Shown one piece after another: positions 1 through 8,538 of a stretch of DNA of 49,405 nt. Below the pieces are notes generated by a model. The model saw only the letters and a program-made list of their open reading frames with translations, was not told the origin of the DNA and made no database searches. The DNA comes from an uncultured Lachnospiraceae bacterium (GTDB taxonomy: Bacteria; Bacillota; Clostridia; Lachnospirales; Lachnospiraceae), in assembly GCA_902766955.1 (NCBI GenBank), contig CACXFM010000208.1:1-49405 (forward strand), written 5' to 3'. Position 1 is the first letter of the stretch; each line of letters begins with the position of its first letter. The position numbers were made by a program, and so were the translations under genes.

Positions 1-106
1 CGGGGTATTCGGAGACGCGGTTTTTCTCAAGCCTCATAGGGAAAAGTGGGAGTTATACTTCCACACCTATGCCAGAAGAGCCAGAAAAGATGGGGTTTTT
101 ATTGAA

Positions 107-1453
107 ATGAATCTGCAGAAGGAAGTATACGAAGCTTATAAAAAGCATATCGAAGATCACATGGAGGAGAACAAAAGGGGCGCGGCTGCCGCAAAGTACG
201 CAATCGAGCATTCCCCTCTCAACTGGAACGGCATCGTGGAGAAGACCGTCCAGATTCCGAAGATCTATGATGAAGAGACGATAAGTTTCTTCCGGGAGAC
301 GGCCCGTATGTCTTACGGGATTTTTACCAAAGTGATACGGGAGTACCTGGATCATGAGGATTACAGAAAACTGTTTCCGTTTACACCGGAAATGGAAGAG
401 CTGATTCTTCTCCCGCCGCAGTGCAAAAGCCTCCTGCCGATCGCGAGATTTGACCTGTTCTATAATGAAGAGACGGGAGACTTCAAGTTCTGTGAGATCA
501 ACACGGACGGCACGGCTGCCATGATCCGGGATCTTGAACTCCGGAGAGCGCTGATCAGTAACCCGGCCCATCAGGCCGTGATCAGGCAGTACGATCTGCA
601 GCCGTTTGAGCTGTTTGACACATGGGTCAGAACCTTCCTTGCTCTCTATGAGACATATCCGCGCAGAAAAGCGAATCCGAACGTCGCGATTGTCGATTTC
701 CTTGAAAACGCCACGCTGCGGGATTTTGAGGAATATGCCAGACGTTTCCAGAGCGCGGGCGTCAACTGCGAGATCTGCGACATCCGGTCGCTCAGCTACA
801 GGGACGGAGTGCTTTACTCCCCGGCCGGAAACAGGATCGACGCCATATACAGGAGAGCTGTCACGGCGGATGTGATGGCGCATTACGATGAAGTCACCCC
901 GCTGCTTGACTGTGTGAGGGATGACAATGTATTTATGGCGGGCTCCTTCTGCACGCAGGTCATTCACTCCAAATGGCTCTTCTACGCGCTGCACCATCCG
1001 AGGACAAAGCAGATCATGACGGATGACGAGCGGGCGTTTATTGAGGCGCACGTTCCGCTGACAGTGGGCTTTTCTTCGGAATTCATCAGCCTCGACGAGG
1101 TCAGAAACAACAAGGACAGATATATGATCAAACCGGCCGATGCCTATGCGTCAAAGGGGATCTACGCGGCGGGCCGCGAGCATACGGATGAAGAATGGAA
1201 GAAAATCACGGAAGATCTCTGGTGCAAGGGGTATATCTGCCAGGAATTCTGCCGGCAGTACACGACGCCCAATATTGACTTCTCCTGGGGAGACGGCCAG
1301 TGGCATCCCTATCTCAATATGCCCGGGCTCTATACTTATGACGGCGAATTTGCCGGCTTCCTGATGCGCATGGCACAGGGCGACGGAATCATCGTGGCGC
1401 ACGATAATGAACGCACGGCCCCCGTGTTTATGGTGAAAGGCCGCCGGGGCTGA
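107..1453 (+). CDS. Glutathionylspermidine synthase-like ATP-grasp protein
   Basis: The 448-residue product resembles the glutathionylspermidine synthase family of ATP-grasp C-N ligases. Seen: an early-middle segment with R-F-D-L-F and F-C-E-I-N-T-D-G, a glycine/alanine-rich stretch (M-I-K-P-A-D-A-Y-A-S-K-G, about residue 343) typical of ATP-grasp nucleotide binding, and the downstream Y-I-C-Q-E-F strand. The family joins an amine to a carboxylate using ATP; the substrate here is unknown. There is no amidase domain, so it is the synthetase half only. The ATG at 107 overlaps the stop of another open frame (ATGA, 107-110), which would fit coupling to an upstream gene. However, this gene's own frame is also open back to base 2, so it could start before the window. 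It lies 36 bases before cobT, probably in one transcript. Family call fairly sure; function unknown. Confidence 0.72.
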   Translation: MNLQKEVYEAYKKHIEDHMEENKRGAAAAKYAIEHSPLNWNGIVEKTVQIPKIYDEETISFFRETARMSYGIFTKVIREYLDHEDYRKLFPFTPEMEELILLPPQCKSLLPIARFDLFYNEETGDFKFCEINTDGTAAMIRDLELRRALISNPAHQAVIRQYDLQPFELFDTWVRTFLALYETYPRRKANPNVAIVDFLENATLRDFEEYARRFQSAGVNCEICDIRSLSYRDGVLYSPAGNRIDAIYRRAVTADVMAHYDEVTPLLDCVRDDNVFMAGSFCTQVIHSKWLFYALHHPRTKQIMTDDERAFIEAHVPLTVGFSSEFISLDEVRNNKDRYMIKPADAYASKGIYAAGREHTDEEWKKITEDLWCKGYICQEFCRQYTTPNIDFSWGDGQWHPYLNMPGLYTYDGEFAGFLMRMAQGDGIIVAHDNERTAPVFMVKGRRG

Positions 1454-1489
1454 CGGCAGCTGCGGAAACTGGATGAAAGCGGTGAGAAC

Positions 1490-2554
1490 GTGACAAGAGA
1501 GAAAATTGCTGAAATGAAAGCCGCACAGGGTTTTTTTGATGAAGCTTCATACCGTGCGGTCCGGTATCACTGGGATACGATCGCCAAGCCTCTGGACGGA
1601 CTTGGCTTATTTGAGAACATGACAGCTCTGATCGGGGGGATTCAGCATACCGACCGCCCCTCCGTGAGGAAACGGACGCTGATCGTCTTTCTGTCAGACA
1701 ACGGGATTGTCGGGGAGGGTGTGAGCCAGAGTGATTCTTCCGTGACACACAGCGTGGCCGAGGCGATGAGCAGAAACTGCGCGACGGTCTGTATGATGGC
1801 CGGGAGAGCCGGGACGGATGTATATCCTGTGGACATCGGCATGGAAGGAAGTCCGGTCGAGGGCATTTCATACTGCCGCATCAGGAACGGAACCAGAAAT
1901 TTCCGGAAAGAATCCGCCATGACGGAGAGTGAGACACTTGCTGCCATGGGACACGGGTACCGGATATTGAAAAACCTTGCGGGCGGGGGAAATGATGCCG
2001 TTCTCCTGGGAGAAATGGGCATCGGCAATACATCCACCGCAACAGCCGTCGGCTGCGCCCTTCTGGGAGAAGATCCCCTGGAGTTGACAGGACGGGGAGC
2101 CGGCCTGTCTGATGAGAAACTGACGCACAAGGTCCGTGTCATCCGGGATGCGCTCTCAGCGGGGCGGTGTGACTGCAGTGATCCTCTGGATGTGCTGCAA
2201 AACTTCGGCGGATATGACATCGCGGGGATGACCGGCGCCATTCTGGCCGGAGCGGACCTTCATGTGCCGGTCATTCTCGACGGGCTGATTACGCTGAGTG
2301 CGGCTCTGCTGGCGGAACGGCTGGTTCCGGGCAGCAGGAGAGTCTGTATCCCCTCCCATATTCCCATGGAAAAAATGGGACAGAGAATCCTGCGGGAACT
2401 GGAACTGGAAGCTCCTATCGACGCGGGACTCGCACTCGGGGAAGGAACGGGGGCGGTACTTCTGATGCCGCTTCTGGATGTCTGTATGGAGCTGTACGAC
2501 AGGGGAGCCCTTTTTGAGGACATCGGCGTGGAGGCCTATACGCGGTTCCGTTAA
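1490..2554 (+). CDS. cobT: Nicotinate-nucleotide--dimethylbenzimidazole phosphoribosyltransferase (CobT)
   Basis: CobT moves phosphoribose from nicotinate mononucleotide to a lower-ligand base such as dimethylbenzimidazole, the activation step for the cobalamin nucleotide loop, in the cytoplasm. The 354-residue length is normal. Seen: an early K-P-L-D-G-L-G-L-F segment, the L-S-D-N-G-I-V-G-E-G-V-S-Q block, the G-E-M-G-I-G-N-T-S-T loop that holds the base and phosphate, and near residue 320 the L-G-E-G-T-G-A motif with the catalytic glutamate. The start is a GTG at 1490, the first start giving the full N-terminus. No other cobalamin gene and no cobalamin riboswitch is visible, so it may serve salvage or lower-ligand remodelling. 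Its stop overlaps by 4 bases the stop of the convergent dipeptidase gene. Confidence 0.95.
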   Translation: MTREKIAEMKAAQGFFDEASYRAVRYHWDTIAKPLDGLGLFENMTALIGGIQHTDRPSVRKRTLIVFLSDNGIVGEGVSQSDSSVTHSVAEAMSRNCATVCMMAGRAGTDVYPVDIGMEGSPVEGISYCRIRNGTRNFRKESAMTESETLAAMGHGYRILKNLAGGGNDAVLLGEMGIGNTSTATAVGCALLGEDPLELTGRGAGLSDEKLTHKVRVIRDALSAGRCDCSDPLDVLQNFGGYDIAGMTGAILAGADLHVPVILDGLITLSAALLAERLVPGSRRVCIPSHIPMEKMGQRILRELELEAPIDAGLALGEGTGAVLLMPLLDVCMELYDRGALFEDIGVEAYTRFR

Positions 2555-3561
2555 CCGAGAACCTGCGTATAGACGCGGAGCGCATTTGCATAGAAGATTT
2601 TCTCGATTTCCCCGGTCGTGAAGCCGGCCCCGGAGAGGGCGTCGGCGAGTGTCTGCATGGCGCCTGCTCCGTTCAGCTCAAGGCGGCAGGCGATGCCGTC
2701 AAAGTCGGTTCCGATTCCGACGGCGTCGATGCCGGCCGTGTTCACCATATAACGGATATGGGTGATGATATCGCTGATTCTGCTGACCTCTGTCTGTGTG
2801 TCCGACAGGAAATCCGCGGCGAAGGCGATGCCGGCCAGTCCGCCGTGTTCCGCAATGCCCCGCAGCATCGGATCCGTGAGGTTTCTGCAATTGCCGGTGA
2901 CGCTTCTGGCATTGGAGTGGCTGGCGATCACGGGGGTGTCCGGCCTGACTGTCTCCAGCACCTGGCAGATGCCGGCATCTCCCAGATGGCTGACGTCGAT
3001 CAGCATGCCCAGCTCTTCCATCAGAAGAACGGCCTGCCGGCCCGCTTCTTTCAGACCGTGCTCCGTCTCGGGCTCGAAGGAGGAATGGGCGATCCCGTCT
3101 CCCGAAAGCAGACGGTTGGGCCAGGCGAGTTCATTTTCGAAGTTCCAGGTGAGTGTGGATTTGCGCACGCCCATCCGGTAGAATTCCCTGATCAGCTCGG
3201 GATTTCCTTTATAAATGCCTCCTTCTTCCACCGCTTTCAGGGCTGACAGAAAGCCTTCACGGTAATTCCGCCGGATATCCGAGGCGGACAGAGCGGGGCG
3301 GATCAGATCCGCATTGGCGCGGAGCTCCCCGTCCAGAGTGTCCGAGAGCGCTTTCGCGTAATCATAAGGGTCAATGCCGGCCTTTCTGACTTCGGACATG
3401 TGGGTGAAGAGAGCGAAAGACTGGCACATATAACCGGCTTCCTTCATGCGGAGAAGGTCCAGATGCAGAGAATTGCAGCGGAGAGAAACAGTTTCTCCCC
3501 GCTGCCTTTTTTCGTACAGCTGCCAGATTGTATCACAATGCATATCAATGACAGGTATCAC
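2551..3561 (-). CDS. Membrane dipeptidase (peptidase M19, renal dipeptidase family)
   Basis: This 336-residue protein is a zinc-dependent M19 dipeptidase with a TIM-barrel fold. Seen: the N-terminal metal motif D-M-H-C-D-T (His8, Asp10), the E-E-G-G segment with the bridging glutamate, D-V-S-H-L-G-D and A-S-H-S-N-A-R-S with the metal histidines, and G-I-G-T-D-F-D-G near the C-terminus. There is no signal peptide, so it probably acts in the cytoplasm on dipeptides, possibly including D-amino acid dipeptides. The start is a GTG at 3559-3561 with AAGGAG six bases upstream. It is the last gene of the psuK-psuG transcript, 25 bases after psuG, and converges on cobT. The link with pseudouridine breakdown is positional only. 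Confidence 0.92.
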   Translation of the reverse strand: MIPVIDMHCDTIWQLYEKRQRGETVSLRCNSLHLDLLRMKEAGYMCQSFALFTHMSEVRKAGIDPYDYAKALSDTLDGELRANADLIRPALSASDIRRNYREGFLSALKAVEEGGIYKGNPELIREFYRMGVRKSTLTWNFENELAWPNRLLSGDGIAHSSFEPETEHGLKEAGRQAVLLMEELGMLIDVSHLGDAGICQVLETVRPDTPVIASHSNARSVTGNCRNLTDPMLRGIAEHGGLAGIAFAADFLSDTQTEVSRISDIITHIRYMVNTAGIDAVGIGTDFDGIACRLELNGAGAMQTLADALSGAGFTTGEIEKIFYANALRVYTQVLG

Positions 3562-3586
3562 GGTTTTCTCCTTTTTGACAGGTCAG

Positions 3587-4522
3587 TCATGATTTCGAAG
3601 TCTTTCTCCCGGCGTAACAGACGGCGGTTCTGGCCGCCAGGGCGGCATTGTTGAAAACAAGCCGGATATTGGATTCAAGGCTGTCGCCTCCCGTCAGCTC
3701 CGCGACGCGCGCGAGCAGGAAGGGGGTGATGTTCTTTCCGCGGATATTCTGTTCTTCGGCTTCGGCCACGGCGCGGTCAATGGCCTGGTTGATGATTTCG
3801 GGGGGCATGGAGTATTCTTCCGGAATGGGATTTGTGACCAGCATGCCGCCGCCTAAGCCCAGGTCGTTCTGCGCGCCGAATACGGCCGCCAGTTCTTCAG
3901 GACTGTCAATTCTGTAATCAACGCGGAAGCCCGACGAGCGCGTATAGAACGCGGGCAGTTCTTCCGTGCCGTAGCCGATGACCGGCACACCGTGGGTTTC
4001 CAGATACTCGAGTGTCAGTCCCAGATCGAGTATGCTCTTTGCTCCGGCACAGACGACCATGACCGGTGTGTGCGCCAGCTCTTCCAGGTCGGCCGAGATG
4101 TCCATCGTCCGCTCCGCACCGCGGTGGACGCCGCCGATCCCGCCCGTCGCGAAGATCCTGATCCCGGCCATGTGGGCGATGATCATGGTTGTGGTCACGG
4201 TCGTGGCGCCGTCAAGGCCTTTTGCGCACAGGACGGCCAGGTCTCGGCGGGACGCCTTTGTGATTTCCGTACCCTTTTTGCCGAAGTATTCGATCTCTTC
4301 GGGGGTCAGTCCCGCCTTCAGGCGTCCGCCGATGATGGCGATGGTCGCGGGACAGGCGCCGTTTTCGCGGATGATCCGTTCGACTGCCAGCGCCGTTTCG
4401 ACATTCTGCGGATAGGGCATGCCGTGGGAGATGATCGTGGATTCCAGAGCGACGACCGGTTTTCCGGCCTGAACGGCAGCGGCGACTTCCGGGTTGACAT
4501 CAAGATACTGATTCATGTTCAT
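3587..4522 (-). CDS. psuG: Pseudouridine-5'-phosphate glycosidase (PsuG)
   Basis: PsuG cleaves the C-C glycosidic bond of pseudouridine 5'-phosphate to uracil and ribose 5-phosphate; it needs a divalent metal. The start chosen at 4522 gives 311 residues, the family size, and follows an AGGCAGGA ribosome binding site. The open frame runs on upstream, but that extra part overlaps psuK and looks unlike the family. Seen: V-A-L-E-S-T-I-I-S-H-G-M-P-Y-P with the catalytic Glu27, I-T-K-A-S-R-R-D-L with the lysine (Lys89) expected to form the imine with ribose, the G-V-H-R-G-A-E-R-T-M-D metal-binding segment, and V-C-A-G-A-K-S-I-L-D. It lies 35 bases after psuK, so kinase and glycosidase form one catabolic unit, as in other bacteria. 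Confidence 0.96.
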   Translation of the reverse strand: MNMNQYLDVNPEVAAAVQAGKPVVALESTIISHGMPYPQNVETALAVERIIRENGACPATIAIIGGRLKAGLTPEEIEYFGKKGTEITKASRRDLAVLCAKGLDGATTVTTTMIIAHMAGIRIFATGGIGGVHRGAERTMDISADLEELAHTPVMVVCAGAKSILDLGLTLEYLETHGVPVIGYGTEELPAFYTRSSGFRVDYRIDSPEELAAVFGAQNDLGLGGGMLVTNPIPEEYSMPPEIINQAIDRAVAEAEEQNIRGKNITPFLLARVAELTGGDSLESNIRLVFNNAALAARTAVCYAGRKTSKS

Positions 4523-4557
4523 ACTTTTATTCCTGCCTTTTCTTCTTAAGTCTTTTA

Positions 4558-5487
4558 TCATACTGCATTCATTCTTGATTTTAAAGTGTCTTCGCTGAGA
4601 TCCGGGCTCACGGTTTCGGTGCTCTCCATGGTGACGGAGGCTGCCGCGAGGCCGGCCCGCGCGCTTTCTTTCAGGGAAGCTCCCTGCCTGAAAGACCAGA
4701 CGAGGGCAGCCATAAACGCATCGCCGCATCCGGTCGTCCGGACCATTCTGCCCGGTACAGGGGGCATCCACAGGATTTCTTCCTGCGAGGCCGCGCAGAC
4801 GCCTTCCTCGCCCATGGATAGAAACACTCTCCTGATTCCCATGGACAGAAGCTCCTGGGCCGCTTTCTCCGCTCCCGTCCGCGTGCGGATGCGGATCCCC
4901 GTCAGGAGCTCCGCCTCGAGGCGGTTGGGTTTCAGCGTGTGAATATGCTCCGCGACAGGAAGGATCTTTGACGCCTTCGCACCTGACACCGGATCACAGA
5001 AGAGGGGACAGGTGCAGCGGGAGGCAAGATCACAGAGTGTTTCCTGCGGGATATTCGTGTCGGCCACCACGATGGAGGCGCTTTCGATCACGTCTCCGCA
5101 AGCTTCCAGCCAGGCCGGTGTCATCTGCCGGCAGATTTCCATGTCCGAGACGGCCAGCGCCATTTCGCCGTCAGGTCCCGTCAGGTAGAGATAGGTGGAG
5201 GTCCTGCCGCCGGGTACGCACAGCGAGCGGCTGCAGTCGACTCCCGCGGCGCGGAGAGAATCGGCTGCCCTGAGTCCGTAAGGGTCGTCCCCGTAAGAGG
5301 TCAGCAGGTGTACGTCGATTCCGAGAAGGCTCATGTTGTGGGCGACATTTCTCCCGACGCCGCCGGAGCTTACCAGCACCTGCCCCGGGTTGGAGTCTCC
5401 GGCACTCAGCGGACCGAATGAACGGCCTCCTATATCGATATTCATCCCTCCGACCACGACGGCACGGAAGCCGCTGTCCTGTGTCAT
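4558..5487 (-). CDS. psuK: PfkB-family pseudouridine kinase (PsuK)
   Basis: This 309-residue ribokinase-like (PfkB) sugar kinase most likely phosphorylates pseudouridine at the 5' hydroxyl, feeding PsuG. Seen: the N-terminal G-G-M-N-I-D-I-G strand, the S-S-G-G-V-G-R-N-V-A-H-N sugar-binding motif (PfkB signature 1), and near residue 265 the T-T-G-C-G-D-A-F motif with the anion hole and catalytic aspartate (signature 2; the usual G-A-G-D is G-C-G-D). The start at 5487 has AGGGAGGAG seven bases upstream. PfkB kinases are hard to assign by sequence alone; the substrate rests on the neighbouring psuG. Transcription likely starts at the promoter at 5554-5582, giving a leader of about 60 bases. Confidence 0.88.
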   Translation of the reverse strand: MTQDSGFRAVVVGGMNIDIGGRSFGPLSAGDSNPGQVLVSSGGVGRNVAHNMSLLGIDVHLLTSYGDDPYGLRAADSLRAAGVDCSRSLCVPGGRTSTYLYLTGPDGEMALAVSDMEICRQMTPAWLEACGDVIESASIVVADTNIPQETLCDLASRCTCPLFCDPVSGAKASKILPVAEHIHTLKPNRLEAELLTGIRIRTRTGAEKAAQELLSMGIRRVFLSMGEEGVCAASQEEILWMPPVPGRMVRTTGCGDAFMAALVWSFRQGASLKESARAGLAAASVTMESTETVSPDLSEDTLKSRMNAV

Positions 5488-5517
5488 AACGCTCCTCCCT
5501 GATCCAAGGCGTGATTT

Positions 5518-5539
5518 GAAAAAGCGCCCGGGAAGGCGC
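5518..5539 (-). terminator. Terminator-like hairpin in the psuK leader
   Basis: Reading the minus strand, GCGCC (5539-5535), a six-base loop and GGCGC (5528-5524) are followed at once by TTTTT (5523-5519). It lies between the predicted psuK promoter and its ribosome binding site, so it could act as an attenuator. The stem is only five pairs, so function is uncertain. Confidence 0.35.
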
Positions 5540-5553
5540 GGTGTCTTCCCTAA

Positions 5554-5582
5554 ATCTTATGACGGATGGGTCCGCTTGTCAA
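5554..5582 (-). promoter_or_regulatory. Probable psuK-psuG promoter
   Basis: On the minus strand a perfect TTGACA (5582-5577) is followed by a 17-base spacer and TAAGAT (5559-5554, four of six matches to TATAAT). It points into psuK. The predicted start near 5547 leaves a leader of about 60 bases that holds the hairpin at 5518-5539. Confidence 0.6.
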
Positions 5583-5652
5583 ATCATGGGCTGGCGGAGG
5601 CCGTTTTTTCCGGCTTTTTCGGATGACTGAGCGGTTGTTTTTTTTCCGGTTC

Positions 5653-5658
5653 TATAAT
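5653..5658 (+). promoter_or_regulatory. Possible -10 box for the MATE transporter gene
   Basis: A perfect TATAAT at 5653-5658 lies about 55 bases before the preferred start codon of the transporter. No convincing -35 box is seen at 16-18 bases upstream (the nearest TTG is only 12 bases away), so this is a weak call. Confidence 0.35.
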
Positions 5659-5711
5659 ACCATTAATGGAATTGGCTTGTTATGTACTGGAACAAAAGAA
5701 GAGGTGTATTC

Positions 5712-7094
5712 TTGAAACTTCATTTCGACAGAAAATTTGTCCGCCACACACTGGCGATTGCGCTGCCCATCATGCTGCAGAACGGTATTACAAACTTTGT
5801 CAACATGCTGGACAATATCATGGTCGGCAGAGTCGGGACGGATCCCATGACGGGCGTATCGATTGTCAATTCCCTGCTGTTTGTGTGGAATCTCTGCATA
5901 TTCGGAGGACTGTCCGGGATCGGTATTTTTACCGCGCAGTACTGCGGCAAGGGCGACGACAGGGGCGTCCGCTATACATTCAGGCTGCAGATGGTCACGG
6001 CACTGCTGCTGACCGGCGCGGGTCTTGCGGTGTTTCTGAGCGGGGGCGGGAGACTGATCACGCTCTATCTCCATGAGGACGGAGGAGGAGGAAACGCGGC
6101 CGCGACGATGCAGTATGCGCTCTCGTATCTGCGGGTCATGTGCATCGGTTTTCTGCCGTTCGCATTCACACAGGCGTATGATACGACGATCCGCTCACAC
6201 GGGGAGACCGTCGCTCCGATGACGGCTTCCATCCTGGCCGTGGCCGTCAATCTGGCCGGAAATTATATTCTGATTTACGGGAAATTCGGTGCGCCTGCCC
6301 TGGGCGTGACGGGTGCCGCCATTGCGACGGTGATATCGAGATTCGTGGAGCTTGCCTACATAGCGGTCTGGGCCCATACACATGCGGAGCGGGTGCCCTT
6401 CGTGAGGGGCGCGTATTCGTCTCTGTATGTGCCGCGGGTTCTTGTCATAAGCTGTGTGGAGAAAGGATTCCCGCTTCTGCTCAACGAAGCCCTGTGGTCG
6501 GGAGGGCAGGCGGTGCTCACGCAGATTTACAGTCTGCGCGGGCTCTCCGTGGTGTCCGCCTTTAATATTTCACAGACGATTTCAAATGTGTTTAATGTCG
6601 CCTTTATCGCCATGGGGTCCGCGACGGCCATTATTATCGGACAAAAACTCGGGGAACTCGGGGAGGATCATCCGGATGAACTGAAGGCGGAGGCGGGGAG
6701 ACTGATCCTCTTCTCTGTGCTTCTGAGCATCATATCGGGATTCTTCCTCTATCTGATCGCGGGATTGTTTCCCGGCATTTATAATACGTCGGCTGAGATC
6801 AGGGGGCTCGCGGCGAGTTTCATCCGCGTCTCCGCGGTTTTCATGGCGGTCTATGCGGTGGCCAATGCCTCTTATTTCGTGATCCGCTCCGGGGGAAAAA
6901 CATTTATCACGTTCCTGTTTGACTCGGGATTCTGCTGGGCCGTGTCGATCCCGATCGCCTGGTGGCTGGCGCATTATACATCCATGCCGATTCTGGAGAT
7001 GTATGTGATCGTACAGTGTGCCGAGATCCTGAAGATGGGGGCAGGACTGACGCTTGTACGCAAAGGGATCTGGATCAGGGATATTACGGTCTGA
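5712..7094 (+). CDS. MATE family efflux transporter
   Basis: The protein has about 12 hydrophobic membrane segments in two MATE-like halves and the family-typical opening (F-V-R-H-T-L-A-I-A-L-P-I-M-L-Q-N, then N-M-L-D-N-I-M-V-G-R-V-G, about residues 7-45). MATE proteins of the NorM/DinF type export drugs or metabolites by exchange with sodium or protons across the cell membrane; substrate unknown. I chose the TTG at 5712 because GAGGTG stands five bases upstream. An in-frame ATG at 5682 has no ribosome binding site and would add ten residues. From 5712 the product is 460 residues, normal for the family. mntP follows after 30 bases and is probably cotranscribed. Confidence 0.9.
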   Translation: MKLHFDRKFVRHTLAIALPIMLQNGITNFVNMLDNIMVGRVGTDPMTGVSIVNSLLFVWNLCIFGGLSGIGIFTAQYCGKGDDRGVRYTFRLQMVTALLLTGAGLAVFLSGGGRLITLYLHEDGGGGNAAATMQYALSYLRVMCIGFLPFAFTQAYDTTIRSHGETVAPMTASILAVAVNLAGNYILIYGKFGAPALGVTGAAIATVISRFVELAYIAVWAHTHAERVPFVRGAYSSLYVPRVLVISCVEKGFPLLLNEALWSGGQAVLTQIYSLRGLSVVSAFNISQTISNVFNVAFIAMGSATAIIIGQKLGELGEDHPDELKAEAGRLILFSVLLSIISGFFLYLIAGLFPGIYNTSAEIRGLAASFIRVSAVFMAVYAVANASYFVIRSGGKTFITFLFDSGFCWAVSIPIAWWLAHYTSMPILEMYVIVQCAEILKMGAGLTLVRKGIWIRDITV

Positions 7095-7124
7095 GCCCGT
7101 CTGTATAAAAGGAGGGAATGAAAA

Positions 7125-7718
7125 GTGAAGGAAGCTGTCCTGTTTGCCGCAAACAGTCTGCTGCTGGGGGCGGGGCTGGCCATGGATGCGTTTTCCGTAT
7201 CGGTGGCGGACGGCCTCGCATGTCCCGGGATGAAATGGCGGCAGAAGGTTTCGATTGCCGGAACGTTTGCATTTTTTCAGTTCCTGATGCCTTTAAGCGG
7301 ATGGATCTGCGTGCATTTTCTCGCTGAGCGGTTTGCTCTTTTTCAGAGAGCGGTCCCTTATATCGCACTGATTCTTCTGTTCTGGATCGGCGGAAATATG
7401 ATCCGCGAAGGGATGACCGGAAGCGGTGCGGCGGAGGAGGCAGAGAGCACGCGCTTCCTGACATGGGACCGTCTTCTCATGCAGGGGGTGGCCACCTCCA
7501 TTGATGCCCTTTCTGCCGGCTTTACCATGGCCGGATACAATTTTGTCCGGGCGGCTGCCGCTTCGCTGATCATCGCCGCGGTCACGTTTCTGATCTGCAT
7601 GACCGGGATTCGGATCGGGCGGTTTTTCGGTCTGCGCCTGGCCGGGAAGGCTTCTGTTCTGGGCGGGTGCATTCTTCTTCTGATCGGTCTCAATGTTTTT
7701 ATAAAGAATGTTCTGTGA
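7125..7718 (+). CDS. mntP: Manganese efflux pump MntP
   Basis: MntP (DUF204) exports manganese across the cell membrane. The 197-residue protein has six hydrophobic segments. Both halves carry the family's acidic membrane motif: M-D-A-F-S-V-S-V-A-D-G near residue 20, and S-I-D-A-L-S-A-G-F near residue 125. The start is a GTG at 7125 with GGAGGG eight bases upstream; an ATG at 7118 is in another frame. Many mntP genes follow a yybP-ykoY manganese riboswitch, but here the gene is only 30 bases after the MATE gene and there is no room for one. A terminator follows the stop codon. Confidence 0.93.
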   Translation: MKEAVLFAANSLLLGAGLAMDAFSVSVADGLACPGMKWRQKVSIAGTFAFFQFLMPLSGWICVHFLAERFALFQRAVPYIALILLFWIGGNMIREGMTGSGAAEEAESTRFLTWDRLLMQGVATSIDALSAGFTMAGYNFVRAAAASLIIAAVTFLICMTGIRIGRFFGLRLAGKASVLGGCILLLIGLNVFIKNVL

Positions 7719-7724
7719 CGGGCT

Positions 7725-7751
7725 TTCCGGCCGGGCCGGAATCTGATTTTT
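7725..7751 (+). terminator. Rho-independent terminator after mntP
   Basis: TTCCGGCC (7725-7732) pairs perfectly with GGCCGGAA (7734-7741). A run of five T (7747-7751) follows after a five-base gap. It begins six bases after the mntP stop and closes the MATE-mntP unit. Confidence 0.65.
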
Positions 7752-7798
7752 CCTTGAAATTGTGGGACAAATTCAATTGAGCCTTGCACTTTCAACAG

Positions 7799-7843
7799 TT
7801 TACAGCTACGATATTGGTAGTAAATTGGAGAGAATACCCAATT
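7799..7843 (+). promoter_or_regulatory. Possible promoter with adjoining inverted repeat upstream of the FHA-ABC operon
   Basis: TTTACA (7799-7804), a 16-base spacer and TAAATT (7821-7826) form a moderate promoter. The -10 box overlaps the left arm of an inverted repeat, AATTGG (7823-7828) and CCAATT (7838-7843), which could be an operator or a 5' hairpin. The leader to the start codon at 7904 would be about 70 bases. Confidence 0.4.
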
Positions 7844-7903
7844 GCGGTGAAATGTGAAGGAACTGTAGCAAAAAAGTGACAGGTGGCGAAAGGAGACAGA
7901 CAA

Positions 7904-8536
7904 ATGCTGAAACGGGTATGGGCCTTTCTGATCGTTTTGACACTGGCTTTTGGCTGCGTGTGTGTCGTTCCTGCCGCATCCGACGCGCCGGACGAGGGTA
8001 CGGAGGAGATGATCCGGCTGCTGAGGGCACTGACATCCGATGAATCGATCGCAATTGCTGCCATGCTGGGTGAAAAAATGTACGGACTTGACCGGACGGA
8101 GACAGAGGAAAACCTGGGGACGGTTAAAAAGGTGGTTGAATCGGAAGAGTTTGCAGAGCTTTGTTCTCATCAGGAATTCTGCGATCTGATTGCATACTTC
8201 ATTAAGAATACGGGGAGCTTTGTCGACCGGGATCCGGAACTGGCAGAAAAGATCCTGGTTGCCGCGGGAATGACCGAAGAGCGGGCCGGAGCCGCCGTCA
8301 GCCTTCTCAGGAGCGGCATTCTCTCGGCGGATCTTCTCAATGAAAAAGTGCAGGAAGTGACGGGAATGAATCTGTTCGAATACGGACAGAACGTCGCGTC
8401 CACCGAGGAGTTTAAGATCTTTGTCGATACACTGGAAAAACTGAAAACACTGACAGAAGATGCGGCCGAAAGCGGTGCCGAAAGCATGGCGGAAGCAGCA
8501 GACAGCCTGAGATCTGATGTGGAACCGGGGGTGTGA
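7904..8536 (+). CDS. Secreted small protein of unknown function
   Basis: I do not recognise a family. The 210-residue product starts at the ATG at 7904, preceded by AAAGGAGACAGACAA, an excellent ribosome binding site; the frame also opens at a GTG 21 bases earlier without one. Residues 1-27 form a clear signal peptide (basic MLKR, a hydrophobic core, then a likely cut near A-A-S/D). The mature part is acidic and helical, with repeated short segments such as E-S-E-E-F-A-E-L and S-T-E-E-F-K-I-F, ending in an alanine/glutamate-rich tail. It has no cysteines suited to a lipobox. Its stop lies two bases before the start of the FHA-ABC exporter gene, so the two are almost certainly cotranslated. 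It could be a partner or substrate of that exporter. Confidence 0.8.
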   Translation: MLKRVWAFLIVLTLAFGCVCVVPAASDAPDEGTEEMIRLLRALTSDESIAIAAMLGEKMYGLDRTETEENLGTVKKVVESEEFAELCSHQEFCDLIAYFIKNTGSFVDRDPELAEKILVAAGMTEERAGAAVSLLRSGILSADLLNEKVQEVTGMNLFEYGQNVASTEEFKIFVDTLEKLKTLTEDAAESGAESMAEAADSLRSDVEPGV

Positions 8537-8538
8537 AA

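Noticed and set aside
53-1051. A 332-codon minus-strand frame at the left end
   Set aside because: The plus-strand ATP-grasp protein has clear motifs; the minus frame has none.
4523-4771. N-terminal extension of psuG
   Set aside because: It overlaps psuK, has no similarity to the family, and a good ribosome binding site precedes the start at 4522.
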